From Gemmatimonadaceae bacterium (GTDB lineage Bacteria; Gemmatimonadota; Gemmatimonadetes; Gemmatimonadales; Gemmatimonadaceae): a DNA stretch of 64,000 bases. Under the pieces are notes generated by a model. That model was not told the origin of the DNA, did not search any database, and saw only the letters and a list, made by a program, of their open reading frames with translations. Shown piece by piece: positions 42,491 to 51,922 of this stretch (position 1 is its first letter; every line of letters starts with the position of its first letter). The position numbers and the translations under genes were made by a program. The DNA is taken from contig JAHBVT010000001.1 of the NCBI GenBank assembly GCA_019637355.1, forward strand, positions 2,449,192 through 2,513,191, read 5' to 3'.

Positions 42491-44451
42491 AGCAGGCTCC
42501 ACGGACGAAGGTCGGGGATCTCGGCTCGCACGCTGCCGGCGCGCCGACGGGCGTCGCGGAGCGCCACCGCCGCATCCTCGCCGCGCCGGAGCTGCTCGAT
42601 CACAAGCCCGAGCGCCGAAGCCAGCGCAGGGTCCTCGCGCAGCGCGTCGATGCGCAGTTCGGACAGCGTGGCCACAGCGTCGTCGCGCCAGCCTTCCCGC
42701 AGCGTGAGGGCAACGCCAGCGAGTGCGAGGCGCAGCCGCTGGCGCCGAGCCAGGTGGGCTGCGGGCGCCCCCGGTTGGCGCGGCGTCGCCCGCGAGGAGT
42801 CGCTGCCGGTCATTCGCACGCGCTCGACGTTCACGATCACGGGTGGCAAGCTGCCGCGCAGGTAGTGTCGTCTCGCGTCGCGGAGCTGGCGCAGCGCTTC
42901 GTACGCGAGGCGCAACGGCGGCAGCGCCTCCGCGGTCTCGGCAATCTGCAGGGACCGCGTTCCCTCCCACATCGCATCGAGGACGATGAACCACAGCGAG
43001 TCCGGCTCCACTTGGCCGCCGTCGCTCACTTGGTCGACGATCACCTCGATGCGTCGGCGAATGCGGTCACTCACGTTGGCAAGCGTCTGCGCGGAGTCCA
43101 CGTAGCGCTCGCGCGCCAAGGACGGGCGCGCGGAGTCGAGCCGCTCGACCGCGATGATGAGCATCCGCAGGGAGATCATCGCGGTGTCCGCAGAAGGCGG
43201 CGCCGCGCGCACGCTGATGGTATCGAACTCGCTGCGCCGCGCGATGCGAATCGTGCGGGTCTCCGACAGGCCCTTGCCAGGCCCGCTAAGGGTATTGCCG
43301 TCCAAGGCCACAGCCCGCAGCGACAGCTGCTCGCCCTCCTTGAGGCCGAGCAATCGGTACGGCACGGTCAGCCGGTGCCGTTGCTGCAGCACACCGTCGA
43401 GCGCCCGTGGCCCCAACACGCCGCCTCGCGAGGTGAAGTTACCCTCGCCGTCACCGGACGACACGATGTACTCGAACGCGATGCGCGTGAGGCCGACGTC
43501 ATCGAGTGCCTCGGCGTCGAGGGTCAGCGTCGCGGGGATCTGCCGCAGCGTTGTGTCCTTGGCCGGCAGCCGGATCTGTACCTGCGGCGGCCGGTCCGCG
43601 CGCGGGTCGAGCACGAGGTCGCGCCGATATTCGCGGTCGTACAGCGTGAGCAGGGCTGCGGAGTCCGGCAGCGTCAGGTGTACGCGCCACGTGTCACCGA
43701 CCTCACGCAGCGCGAGCGGTACGCCGCCGAGGGTCGCCGAGATGCCGTGGGTTCCACCGCGTCCGACCACGACCACGGCGCTACCTACAATTCCGGCGAT
43801 CGCATCGGGGTCCTCGAAACGCTCCGACCGCCAGCCGGTGTATGCCGGCGGCGTGAGCTCGGCCCGCAGGCCGACGAGACGGTTGGGTTGCACGGCCACT
43901 GCGGCTGCAGATCGCGACGTGCTTCCCGGCAGTGCGTGCGGGTCGACCTCGGAGACGAGTGCGACGGCGCACGCGATGAGCATAGCCAGCAGCGCCTGCG
44001 GCACCTGATGTCCGGCCTGGGCGCGGAGCATCGGGTTCAGGTGCACGGCAGCGATGCGCGCGTCGAGCGACTCGAGTCGCCGATCAGCGGCGTAGCGCGG
44101 ATCTAGCCTTGTCACGAGGGCATAGGCCAGGCGCTCATCGCGCTCCTCAATCCAGAGCGCCACGCGGGCGATCACCGCGTGATGCCGCCACCGCCACGCG
44201 AGCGCGAGAAGCGTCAGCGCGCCGACCAGCACCACCCCAGGCGTCTCCCGCAGCCAGTGCAGGCATCGGGCGAGCGGAATCAGTCCGGGGATGGCGGGCG
44301 CCTGCAAGAGTCCCCGCAGCGCGAGTTCGCACAGCGCGCGCACTGCGGCGCCAGCGGCGACCGCCCAGGCCGTCGCGGCGAGCGCCGCAAGGCCTACCAG
44401 ATGCGCTCGCGCCCTGCGGACGAGCATCGCGGCCGCCGTCGCGGGAATCAT
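42481..44451 (-). CDS. DUF4175-like large membrane protein
   Basis: 656 residues. Helices at about 18-42, 65-85 and 140-160 anchor the N-terminus; a long region follows with a TPPAYTGW motif near residue 200 that is typical of DUF4175 proteins, and Ig-like beta stretches (IPATLTLDAEALDDVGLTRI). The C-terminal third is helical and Arg-rich (ERYVDSAQTLANVSDRIRRR). It probably reaches into the periplasm. The ATG at 44451 overlaps the upstream BatA-like stop (ATGA); the much longer upstream frame is in the wrong frame for that gene and is rejected. Confidence 0.72.
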   Translation of the reverse strand: MIPATAAAMLVRRARAHLVGLAALAATAWAVAAGAAVRALCELALRGLLQAPAIPGLIPLARCLHWLRETPGVVLVGALTLLALAWRWRHHAVIARVALWIEERDERLAYALVTRLDPRYAADRRLESLDARIAAVHLNPMLRAQAGHQVPQALLAMLIACAVALVSEVDPHALPGSTSRSAAAVAVQPNRLVGLRAELTPPAYTGWRSERFEDPDAIAGIVGSAVVVVGRGGTHGISATLGGVPLALREVGDTWRVHLTLPDSAALLTLYDREYRRDLVLDPRADRPPQVQIRLPAKDTTLRQIPATLTLDAEALDDVGLTRIAFEYIVSSGDGEGNFTSRGGVLGPRALDGVLQQRHRLTVPYRLLGLKEGEQLSLRAVALDGNTLSGPGKGLSETRTIRIARRSEFDTISVRAAPPSADTAMISLRMLIIAVERLDSARPSLARERYVDSAQTLANVSDRIRRRIEVIVDQVSDGGQVEPDSLWFIVLDAMWEGTRSLQIAETAEALPPLRLAYEALRQLRDARRHYLRGSLPPVIVNVERVRMTGSDSSRATPRQPGAPAAHLARRQRLRLALAGVALTLREGWRDDAVATLSELRIDALREDPALASALGLVIEQLRRGEDAAVALRDARRRAGSVRAEIPDLRPWSLLWP

Positions 44452-45689
44452 GGCGACACTCCGCCCTCGGGTGGCCGGGCGCCGTCCCGCAGGCCGCGCG
44501 GGAGTCCGCCGGGTGTCGGCTCGGGGTCGTAGCGGCGCCACCGACGCTCGGCGAACAGCAGCGCCAGGGCGAGCAGCACGAGGAACGCATCCCACTGCGA
44601 GGCGCGCGGCTGCGCGCCGGGAATCAAAGCGGACGCGACGGCGCCGGCGGCCTGCACTCCGTCGCCGGAGCCGAAGCGCTCGGCGATGCTGTCGCGCACC
44701 AGCGTCCAGGGGAGCCCCCGGCAAGGACCGGAGAGTCGATTGCGCAGGTCGGTCATCGCGGGGCGATCGGCGATGTCTCCGCGAGCCGAGGCGGCGAAGC
44801 CCAGCACGCGCACGCAACCGCTGTCCGAGTCGAACTGCACCGCCGCGGGCTCGCCATCCAGCCAGGACACGATGCTCCGCCCCTCCGCGCCGCGGTACTG
44901 CCAGCGCCGCTCGAACGGAGCGACGGCAGCCCGCTGCCTGTCGATGAGCGCTCCCACCGTATCCGGTGGCTCGACGGTCACCCAACCCTCGCGCCACGGA
45001 TCTTGGGCGGCGAGGGAATCGAGCCAGCGCAACTCGGCCATCGGTCCGGGCGCCGTCCCGGCCGACACGGCTGTGCGGACGAGACGGATGCGACCAGGCC
45101 AACCCGCTCGCAGCGCCGCGGTGCCGGCATCGAAGTCCTCGACGAAGAGCGGGGAGACGAGGACCAGCTCGATCGAGTCGGCGCGCGCGCGGAGGCGTGA
45201 GGCCTCGCGTCGCATCGCGACGAGCACGGCGCCGAGCCGCGCCTGCACGACCGGGCGTGCAGACGCGGGGGCGCGGAGCAACGAACCTAACTGTGCGCTC
45301 CGGCCCGGCGTGACGGCGTCGTCGACGAGCAACAACACATCGGCCCGCTGCGCCCACGCGGTGGCGCTATCCGCGAAGCCCGGTGTCAGCCGAGCCGTGG
45401 GCGACATATCGACCGCGACGATGGTCGCGATCGGTTGGCGTGACCACTCGGGACGCACCCGTGAGAGTCCGACGCCGGCCGCGAGTAGCGCGAGGATCCG
45501 CAACAACAGCAGCCAGAGATCGGCTGGACGCACACGGATGGCCGCCGCACGCTGGACTTGCGGCGGAATGAACCGTGACGTGGGCAGCCAGTCGCTGGGC
45601 GGCTTGTCGGTGACGATGAGGTGCAGCAGCACCGTGACGAACGCCGCGGCGCCGGCGGCCGCGAGCACCGCCGGAAACGCGACGGTCAT
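44448..45689 (-). CDS. BatA-like membrane protein with degenerate von Willebrand A-type region
   Basis: 413 residues. The N-terminus FPAVLAAAGAAAFVTVLLHL and the following LPTSRFIPPQVQRAAAIRVRPADLWLLLLRILAL match the BatA N-terminal (Aerotolerance) domain with two helices. The von Willebrand A-like start IATIVAVDMSPTAR has a degenerate MIDAS: D-M-S-P-T instead of D-x-S-x-S, so metal-dependent adhesion is doubtful. A C-terminal helix at about 370-388 (WDAFLVLLALALLFAE) anchors the end. GTGA/ATGA overlaps join it to DUF58 and DUF4175 genes. Known relatives work with MoxR ATPases; the target is unknown. Confidence 0.8.
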   Translation of the reverse strand: MTVAFPAVLAAAGAAAFVTVLLHLIVTDKPPSDWLPTSRFIPPQVQRAAAIRVRPADLWLLLLRILALLAAGVGLSRVRPEWSRQPIATIVAVDMSPTARLTPGFADSATAWAQRADVLLLVDDAVTPGRSAQLGSLLRAPASARPVVQARLGAVLVAMRREASRLRARADSIELVLVSPLFVEDFDAGTAALRAGWPGRIRLVRTAVSAGTAPGPMAELRWLDSLAAQDPWREGWVTVEPPDTVGALIDRQRAAVAPFERRWQYRGAEGRSIVSWLDGEPAAVQFDSDSGCVRVLGFAASARGDIADRPAMTDLRNRLSGPCRGLPWTLVRDSIAERFGSGDGVQAAGAVASALIPGAQPRASQWDAFLVLLALALLFAERRWRRYDPEPTPGGLPRGLRDGARPPEGGVSP

Positions 45690-46663
45690 GGTCGGCTACG
45701 GTTGGTGACCGCCGTGCCCCGAGGCGCAGCGGAAGCCGACGTCCCCCCGACCACCCGCCGGACATGTTCGGCGCTCGGCACGGCAGTCACCGCCTCTACA
45801 TAGTAGGCGCCGAGCCGACGCCACGAACGCGCCAGTCGGTTGCGCCAGTCTGCGAAAACGGAGAGATACCGCTCGCGGGCCACCGGGGGCATTGAGCGCT
45901 CGTCCCCCCCGCCCTCAGGGTCGACCCACAGCGTCGCCCGGCTCGGCGGGTCCAACTCACGCGGATGCACGACGTGCACGGCAGTGAGCTCGCAGCCGGC
46001 CGAGGCGAGTTCACGCGCGACGCCAAGCATCGCGTCGAGGTCGCCCAGCATGTCGCTGACCACAACCAACCGCGTGATGATGGTTGCGCCCACGGAAGTG
46101 CGTCGGCTCGCGGTTCGCATCGCGGGGGCGAGGGGCGCGTCGCCGGTCGGTGTCACGCTCGCGAACAAGCGGGCCGCGTCATCCACGAGGCCGCGCCGCG
46201 TCCGCGGGGCCAGGAGGCGAGGACGTTCCGGACTCCCGGGAACGATGGTCACCCCGACGGGATCGCCGGCCCGCTGGGCGGCGGCCATGAGTGCCAGCGT
46301 CAATTGGCGCGTCGTGCGCCACTTGTCGAGCAGCGGGGCGGGAAAGGCCTGCGAGCCCGTGGCATCCACGATGATGCTCGTGGCCGCCACGGCGTGCTCG
46401 GGCGCCAGGCGGATGAACGGTCGATCGGTGCGGGCGAGAACCTTCCAGTCGAGTCGTCGCAGTTCGTCGCCCTGTCGGTACGCACGCAGCTCGACGACTT
46501 CGGACGCCGACCCGAGCGCCCGCGAGCGATGCGCGCCCGGGAAGCCGGCAGCGACGATCCGGCGAGCGGGCCAACGCAGGGTTCGCGTGGCGTCGAGCAC
46601 TTTGGCGTCTTCCGCAAGGATCGTCGCGCTGCCGCTGCGTTGGGATGTGTCGGATCCGCTCAC
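45686..46663 (-). CDS. DUF58 domain protein
   Basis: 325 residues with a complete DUF58 motif: GAHRSRALGSASEVVELRAY, then GDELRRLDWKVLARTDRPFIR (residues about 43-87), followed by a von Willebrand A-like fold (TSIIVDATGS, VVVSDMLGDLDAML). DUF58 proteins are usual partners of MoxR AAA+ ATPases. It starts with GTG at 46663 within the MoxR stop (GTGA). No transmembrane segment is visible, so it is probably cytoplasmic. The C-terminal tail is Ser/Ala/Arg-rich. Confidence 0.9.
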   Translation of the reverse strand: MSGSDTSQRSGSATILAEDAKVLDATRTLRWPARRIVAAGFPGAHRSRALGSASEVVELRAYRQGDELRRLDWKVLARTDRPFIRLAPEHAVAATSIIVDATGSQAFPAPLLDKWRTTRQLTLALMAAAQRAGDPVGVTIVPGSPERPRLLAPRTRRGLVDDAARLFASVTPTGDAPLAPAMRTASRRTSVGATIITRLVVVSDMLGDLDAMLGVARELASAGCELTAVHVVHPRELDPPSRATLWVDPEGGGDERSMPPVARERYLSVFADWRNRLARSWRRLGAYYVEAVTAVPSAEHVRRVVGGTSASAAPRGTAVTNRSRP

Positions 46664-47661
46664 GCGCCGATCCCACTATGCGGCGGCGGCACGGCCTCCA
46701 GCACAGCATCGATGACGCGGTCCACCGTCACGCCTTCGGCCTCGGCCGCGAAGTTCGTGAGGATGCGGTGGCGCAGCACCGGGTGCACGACGCGTCGGAT
46801 GTCCGATGGCATCACGGCGAGGCCGCCGCGTAGCAGGGCGAAGGCCTTGGCGCCGAGGACGAGCGCTTGGCCAGCGCGAGGGCCGGCGCCCCAGCGCACG
46901 AACTCGCGCACGATCGGCGGGGCGTCGTCTCCGTCCGGGCGCGTGGCGCGCACCAGGTCCGCCGCATAGCCCAGAATCGCATCCGCGGCGGGCAGGTCGC
47001 GCACAAAACCCTGCAGGGCGAGGGTGGTCGGACCGTCCATCACCGGATTCATAGCGTCCGCAATCGCGCTGGTCGTCGCGCGCAGGATGCCGATCTCGTC
47101 CTGACGCCCCGGATAATGCACGCGCACCTGGAACAAGAAGCGGTCGAGCTGCGCCTCGGGCAGCGGGTACGTCCCCTCTTGCTCGATCGGGTTCTGGGTG
47201 GCGAGGACGAAGAACGGCGCCGGGAGCGCCCGCGTCTCGCCGGCGGCGGTGACGGAGCGTTCCTGCATAGCCTCGAGGAGTGCCGCCTGGGTTCGCGGCG
47301 GCGCACGGTTAATCTCGTCGGCAAGCACGATGTTGGCGAACACGGGCCCCGGGACGAACCGGAACGCCCGATGCCGCGTGGCGCTGTCTTCCTCCATGAC
47401 CTCTGTGCCAGTGATGTCGCTAGGCACGAGGTCGGGCGTGAACTGGATGCGACGGAACGCCAGGCGCATACCGTCGGCGACCGACCGCACCATCAACGTC
47501 TTGGCGAGGCCGGGCACGCCGACGAGCAGAGCGTGCCCTCCCGCAAGGATCGCGAGCAACACCTCCTCGACTGCCTCCTCCTGCCCGACGATCCGCTTGG
47601 CGACCTCGCGGCGAAGGGCGGCCACGCGCGCGAGCAGGTCGGCCAGCCAGACGGTGCTCAT
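46660..47661 (-). CDS. MoxR-family AAA+ ATPase
   Basis: 333-residue cytoplasmic AAA+ protein. Walker A is GVPGLAKT (residues about 48-55), Walker B VLADEINRAPPRTQAALLEAMQE, sensor 1 FFVLATQNPIEQEGTYPLPEAQLDRF, and the C-terminal lid has PSDIRRVVHPVLRHRI. MoxR ATPases act as chaperones that mature partner proteins, often with DUF58 and von Willebrand A proteins encoded next to them, as here. ATG 47661 overlaps the M16 peptidase stop by 4 bp, which ties this module to the protease. Confidence 0.93.
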   Translation of the reverse strand: MSTVWLADLLARVAALRREVAKRIVGQEEAVEEVLLAILAGGHALLVGVPGLAKTLMVRSVADGMRLAFRRIQFTPDLVPSDITGTEVMEEDSATRHRAFRFVPGPVFANIVLADEINRAPPRTQAALLEAMQERSVTAAGETRALPAPFFVLATQNPIEQEGTYPLPEAQLDRFLFQVRVHYPGRQDEIGILRATTSAIADAMNPVMDGPTTLALQGFVRDLPAADAILGYAADLVRATRPDGDDAPPIVREFVRWGAGPRAGQALVLGAKAFALLRGGLAVMPSDIRRVVHPVLRHRILTNFAAEAEGVTVDRVIDAVLEAVPPPHSGIGA

Positions 47662-50519
47662 GGCTGGCTCCCGCTGCCGGGCGAAGGCTCGAGGACGAAG
47701 TGTGCGTACTGCGTGGTATCGAGGAAGCGGCGCGCCGACTGCCGGACGCTCTCCACCGTCATCCCCTGCGGCCGCGAGTCGTCGAGGAGCAGGTCGAACG
47801 ACCAGCCGCGATCGCGGAGCTGCCCCAGTTGCGTCCACATCTCGTTCGTCAGCCGCGCCGTCTCGTTCTGGCGCAGGAACTGCGACCGCACCTTGGCGAC
47901 CTCCTGCTCAGTCGGACCGACCGTGCGCAACGAGTCGATGACGGCGAAGGTCGCGGCCGTGAGCTCTTCGCGCCGCGCCGGGTCGGCGATGAACACGATC
48001 GTCGTGCCGTAGCTGTTGCCGCCCGGCAGGTACGACACGTTCGTCTGGACCTGCACGCCGTAGGACCCGGCGAGGTCCTCGCGGATCCGCTGGGTCAGTC
48101 GCAGCTTGAGTACCTCTGTCAGGGCCGTGACGTCAAACCACTCCTCGGATCCGCCGCCGATCGCTCCGTGGAATGCGATTGCGGTGTAGGTCTGCGGCTC
48201 CCGGCCGAGTTGCATAGTGCGACGCACAGTGCCGGGCGGAGGCGGGATCCGGACGTCCGGCGTGGTCTCGCGCGTGCCCGTCGAGGGCAGGCCACCGATG
48301 TACTGGAGCACGAGCGGCTTGATGTCCTCCACGGCGAATGCGCCGACGAACGTGAACGTGAAATCGCCGCCGTTGCTGAAGCGCTCGCGGAAGAAGGTGG
48401 GCACACGCGCGAAGCGCACGCGGTCAAGCAGGGCCGGCGACGGCGTCGGCGCCCGGTGGTGGTACTGGGCCATCACGGCCCGAATCGTGTCCTGGAACGC
48501 GAGGACGGGGCCGGCGGCGTGCTCGATCATCGCGCTGCGCAGCTTCTCGGCCGACGCAACCATCGCCGAGCTGTCCTCGCGCGCCTGCGTGAACATCAGA
48601 TACAGCAGTTCCAGCGTCGTTGGCAGGTCGCGCCGCGACGAGCGGCCCAGCCATTCCTCATTGAGCTGCTGTACCGTCTGGCGCACATCGATGATCTTGC
48701 CGGCGATGCGCCGACCGAGTTGCCGGGCGTTGTAGCTGCCGAATCCCGACGCGCCTTGCAGTTCGTTGACGAGCGCGGCGGTGGCGAAATCGCTGTCGCT
48801 GGCCATCTGGATGCCCCCCGGGCTCGACGCACTGATCAACACCTCGTCGGCGCGATAGTCGGTCGGCTTCAAGAATACCCGCGCGCCGTTGGACAGCAGC
48901 CACTCCGTCACGCCGACGGACGCGTGCACCGTCGTCTCGACGATCGTGCCCGGGGCCGGCGCCGTGGACAGCAGCGGGGCGTTGAGGTCGGGCTCCACGT
49001 ACGCGGCGACCGTGGCGGCACGCGCCTCGGCAAAGGCGGCGAGCAGTTGGGCTTCCGTGGGTCCGCTGCGCCCGGTCCCGCGCTGCGTGGCTGTCGTCAT
49101 CACGACCCGCGGGCGCGCCTCCAGCCACCGCGCGGCCTCGCGTTGCAGGTCCTCGGCCGTGATGCTGGACATCAGCCGACGGGCCGTCACCACCGAAGCT
49201 TCTGTGTCGAGCAGCGGCGCGCCCGTCAGCGCCATACGCGTCAGCTTGTGCGCCGTGGTGCCGGCGAGGATGTTGTCGCGCTCGAGGTAGAGCTGTTCAC
49301 CGCGGCGCATCTGGCTCGCCTTTTCGCGGGCGAGCTCTCCGGGAGTGAAGCCGTGCTGCGCGACCCGGGCCATCTCGCGCACCATCGCCCGCAGCGCCGC
49401 GACGAAGTCATTGTCACGGACCCGTGCCGAGAGGGTCGCCAGCTCGACCGGCTCGACGAGCGGCGAGAGCGAGTAGCCGGCGCCGAGGTACGGTGCACCG
49501 GGCTTGTCTGCGACCTCAGCGAGGCGGCTGTTCAGCATATTCTCGAACATCGCGGCGATGATGCGCGCCCGATATCCGCCGCTCGTGGCCACGCCCTCGG
49601 CGTTCGCGACCTTCACGGCCACGCTGACAATGCTCGCCGTTGCCTCCTCGTCAGCGGTGGTGCTGACCAAGGTGCCGTGCGTCAGCGGCACCGCGACGCG
49701 GGGTCGTGGGCGCGCGGCCGTCGGCCGCGCAAGGCGCGAGAAGTGGCGACGCAAGCGCGCTTCCATCGCGTCCACGTCGAAGTCACCGACCGCGACGACT
49801 GTCATCAGGTCGGCGCGATACCAGTCGCGGTAGAACCGGAGCAGTGCCTCGCGCGGCGCGTGTTCGATGTGCGCCGGCGTGCCGATCGGCAGGCGCTCCG
49901 CGTACTTGGAATCCCGCATGAGCGTGGGGAAGTGCGCGCGGAAGGTGCGGTCATCGGCGCCGAGGCGCCCGCGCCACTCCCCGAGCACGACGCCGCGTTC
50001 AGCTTCGACCTCGTCGGCCTCGAACGTGATGCCGTGCGCCCAGTCCTCAAGAATCTGTACCCCCGTCTCGAGCAGCGGCGCCGAGTCTGTGGGGATGGTC
50101 AGCATATACACCGTTTCGTCGAACGAGGTATACGCGTTGAGATGCGCCCCGAACTTCATGCCTACGAGCTCGAGGTAGTCGCGGAGTTCGTGCCTGCGGA
50201 AGTTGCGGGTGCCGTTGAACGCCATGTGTTCCACGAAGTGGGCGAGGCCCTGCTGATCCGCGTCCTCGTGCACGGAGCCGACGCGCACGACCAAACGCAG
50301 CTCCGCGCGATGCTCCGGCTTGCGCGCGTGCCGAATGAGATACTGCAGTCCGTTCGGGAGCGTCCCGCGCCGCACCGCAGGGTCCAGCGTGAGCGCTGTG
50401 TCGGGCACGGCCGCGCGGGTGGCCGGGACTTGGGCCGGCGCCACCGTCGAGGCGGCGGCGAGCAGGGCAGCGGTGGTTGCCGTCGCGAAGGCCGCGCGGA
50501 AGAGATGGCCAGCTGTCAT
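47658..50519 (-). CDS. M16-family zinc metallopeptidase (PqqL-like), secreted
   Basis: 953 residues with a signal-like N-terminus (AAFATATTAALLAAASTVAPAQ), so it is probably periplasmic. The first M16 repeat has the inverted zinc motif HxxEH in LAHFVEHMAFNGT and the distal Glu in EAERGVVLGEWRGR. The second, inactive half begins near residue 500 (VTEWLLSNGARVFLKPTDYR). The two-repeat layout and length match PqqL/pitrilysin-type oligopeptidases that cut peptides inside a closed chamber. ATG 50519 starts the signal; the longer frame is not conserved. It overlaps the MoxR gene by 4 bp and follows the thioredoxin-fold gene by 38 bp. Confidence 0.9.
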   Translation of the reverse strand: MTAGHLFRAAFATATTAALLAAASTVAPAQVPATRAAVPDTALTLDPAVRRGTLPNGLQYLIRHARKPEHRAELRLVVRVGSVHEDADQQGLAHFVEHMAFNGTRNFRRHELRDYLELVGMKFGAHLNAYTSFDETVYMLTIPTDSAPLLETGVQILEDWAHGITFEADEVEAERGVVLGEWRGRLGADDRTFRAHFPTLMRDSKYAERLPIGTPAHIEHAPREALLRFYRDWYRADLMTVVAVGDFDVDAMEARLRRHFSRLARPTAARPRPRVAVPLTHGTLVSTTADEEATASIVSVAVKVANAEGVATSGGYRARIIAAMFENMLNSRLAEVADKPGAPYLGAGYSLSPLVEPVELATLSARVRDNDFVAALRAMVREMARVAQHGFTPGELAREKASQMRRGEQLYLERDNILAGTTAHKLTRMALTGAPLLDTEASVVTARRLMSSITAEDLQREAARWLEARPRVVMTTATQRGTGRSGPTEAQLLAAFAEARAATVAAYVEPDLNAPLLSTAPAPGTIVETTVHASVGVTEWLLSNGARVFLKPTDYRADEVLISASSPGGIQMASDSDFATAALVNELQGASGFGSYNARQLGRRIAGKIIDVRQTVQQLNEEWLGRSSRRDLPTTLELLYLMFTQAREDSSAMVASAEKLRSAMIEHAAGPVLAFQDTIRAVMAQYHHRAPTPSPALLDRVRFARVPTFFRERFSNGGDFTFTFVGAFAVEDIKPLVLQYIGGLPSTGTRETTPDVRIPPPPGTVRRTMQLGREPQTYTAIAFHGAIGGGSEEWFDVTALTEVLKLRLTQRIREDLAGSYGVQVQTNVSYLPGGNSYGTTIVFIADPARREELTAATFAVIDSLRTVGPTEQEVAKVRSQFLRQNETARLTNEMWTQLGQLRDRGWSFDLLLDDSRPQGMTVESVRQSARRFLDTTQYAHFVLEPSPGSGSQP

Positions 50520-50557
50520 GGAGGCTGTGGTGGCTTGAGGAAGGAGGGACCGGTGCG

Positions 50558-51922
50558 TCAGTTCACGAGGTCGAGCATCGCGCGCCAAAGCGCTTCTGTT
50601 GTGTGGTTCAGGGAGTCGGACAGGCGAATCAACCCATCGCCATCGATCAGCACGGCGGTCGGGTCCAAGCTGGAGAGCACGCCGTAGGCCTGCTCGTTCG
50701 GATTGAGTTCAGGGAACTGCCGACCGTCCGGCATCGGCTTGAAGACCGTCTCCGTGACGACCATCGCTGCCGGCAGCGCGAGTTCCTCGAGGTACTGCAT
50801 CGCCAGCAACGGCGCTTCCGTGGCGTAGTCCATGGGCGCCGGACGACGCCGGAAGTACCGTTGGCTGCGCGTGACGATGACGAGGTCTATCCCGCGAGCG
50901 GCGTAGGTCGCGGCCAGGCGGCGGAACGTGTAGTAGCCGTCGTAGCACGAGAAGAGGCAGGTGTGCTCGACGAACAGCAGCAGCGTGGGGCGTCCGCGGA
51001 GCGGGCGTGTGCTGTCCGTTCCCGCTGGGAACCAGCGGCCGCCCTGCAGCGGCGTCGAGGTCTGCCCCACCACCCGCATACCGGCGAGGCCGCGCTCGAT
51101 CGTCTCGTGGGCCTCCGACGAGTACTTGCCGACGCGGGCGGCCCCGCGCTCCAGCACGCCGAGCGCCTCCGTCACGCCGCCGGCCCCGAAGAGCGCCGCC
51201 CGCGACGCCAAGCGGTATAGCAGGGCTTGTTCCGCCGCGAGGTTATGGTCATCGGCTTCACCCAACTGGGTGGTCAGCGCGAGCCCAGCGCGCGTCGCTC
51301 GAGTGAGCCGGCCCTCGTCGAAATCCGTGAGGGCGTCCTGCGCGAGGGCGAGATAGGCGCGCAGGCGCGCAGGGATCGCCGCATCACCCAGACTGTCGAG
51401 ACGCGCCATAAGCCGCCAGGCGTCCTGGCGCCGCGGCGTCGGCCGCATCGCGAGCAGCGTCGCGATTGCCCGCTCGAGCGCCTCCGGGGCCGCCGCCGTG
51501 CGCTCGAGGTAAATCTGGAGGGCGGAATCCGATCTGGCGGCGGTGCCGGCGAAGGCAGCGAGCAGCGCGAGGTCAGGCAGCGCGTCGGTGTCCGCCACCG
51601 CGAGCGTGTGCGCGCCTCCGCACATCGCCGCCACGCTGCGTAAGGTCGTGCTCACGACATTCCGCGTCCGCAAGTCCAACGAGTCGACCAGCGTCGTGCG
51701 TTCGGCGATCGCCTCGCGTCGCCGCGCCGCTTGCACGCACTCGTTCGGATAACGATAGAGCGCCAGCGCGGAGTCGCCCCGCGCTTGGGCGGGAGCCGTC
51801 ACGGCAGCGCCGGCGAGTCCGGCGACGACCAGGAGGGTGGCCTGCATCGCGGCGAGCAGTGCCGCCAAGGTACGGACGACGTGCCGTCCCCAGCGCTGCG
51901 AGAGTGGAAGGTCAGACAGCAT
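50558..51922 (-). CDS. Exported protein with helical repeats and a thioredoxin-like C-terminal domain
   Basis: 454 residues. An N-terminal signal/anchor lies at about 20-45 (TLAALLAAMQATLLVVAGLAG). Residues about 50-290 are Ala/Leu-rich helices resembling TPR-like repeats. The C-terminal domain (about 310-454) has a TlpA/AhpC-type thioredoxin fold, GRPTLLLFVEHTCLFSCYDGYYT, with a C-X3-C pair in place of CXXC. ATG 51922 overlaps the TldE stop by 11 bp and is preferred over a TTG upstream at 51937. It may handle disulfides or redox for the secreted peptidases; this is inference. Confidence 0.72.
   Translation of the reverse strand: MLSDLPLSQRWGRHVVRTLAALLAAMQATLLVVAGLAGAAVTAPAQARGDSALALYRYPNECVQAARRREAIAERTTLVDSLDLRTRNVVSTTLRSVAAMCGGAHTLAVADTDALPDLALLAAFAGTAARSDSALQIYLERTAAAPEALERAIATLLAMRPTPRRQDAWRLMARLDSLGDAAIPARLRAYLALAQDALTDFDEGRLTRATRAGLALTTQLGEADDHNLAAEQALLYRLASRAALFGAGGVTEALGVLERGAARVGKYSSEAHETIERGLAGMRVVGQTSTPLQGGRWFPAGTDSTRPLRGRPTLLLFVEHTCLFSCYDGYYTFRRLAATYAARGIDLVIVTRSQRYFRRRPAPMDYATEAPLLAMQYLEELALPAAMVVTETVFKPMPDGRQFPELNPNEQAYGVLSSLDPTAVLIDGDGLIRLSDSLNHTTEALWRAMLDLVN

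Noticed and set aside
47700-50687. Long open frame (about 995 codons) on the plus strand
   Set aside because: Antisense to the M16 peptidase gene, which has clear catalytic motifs.
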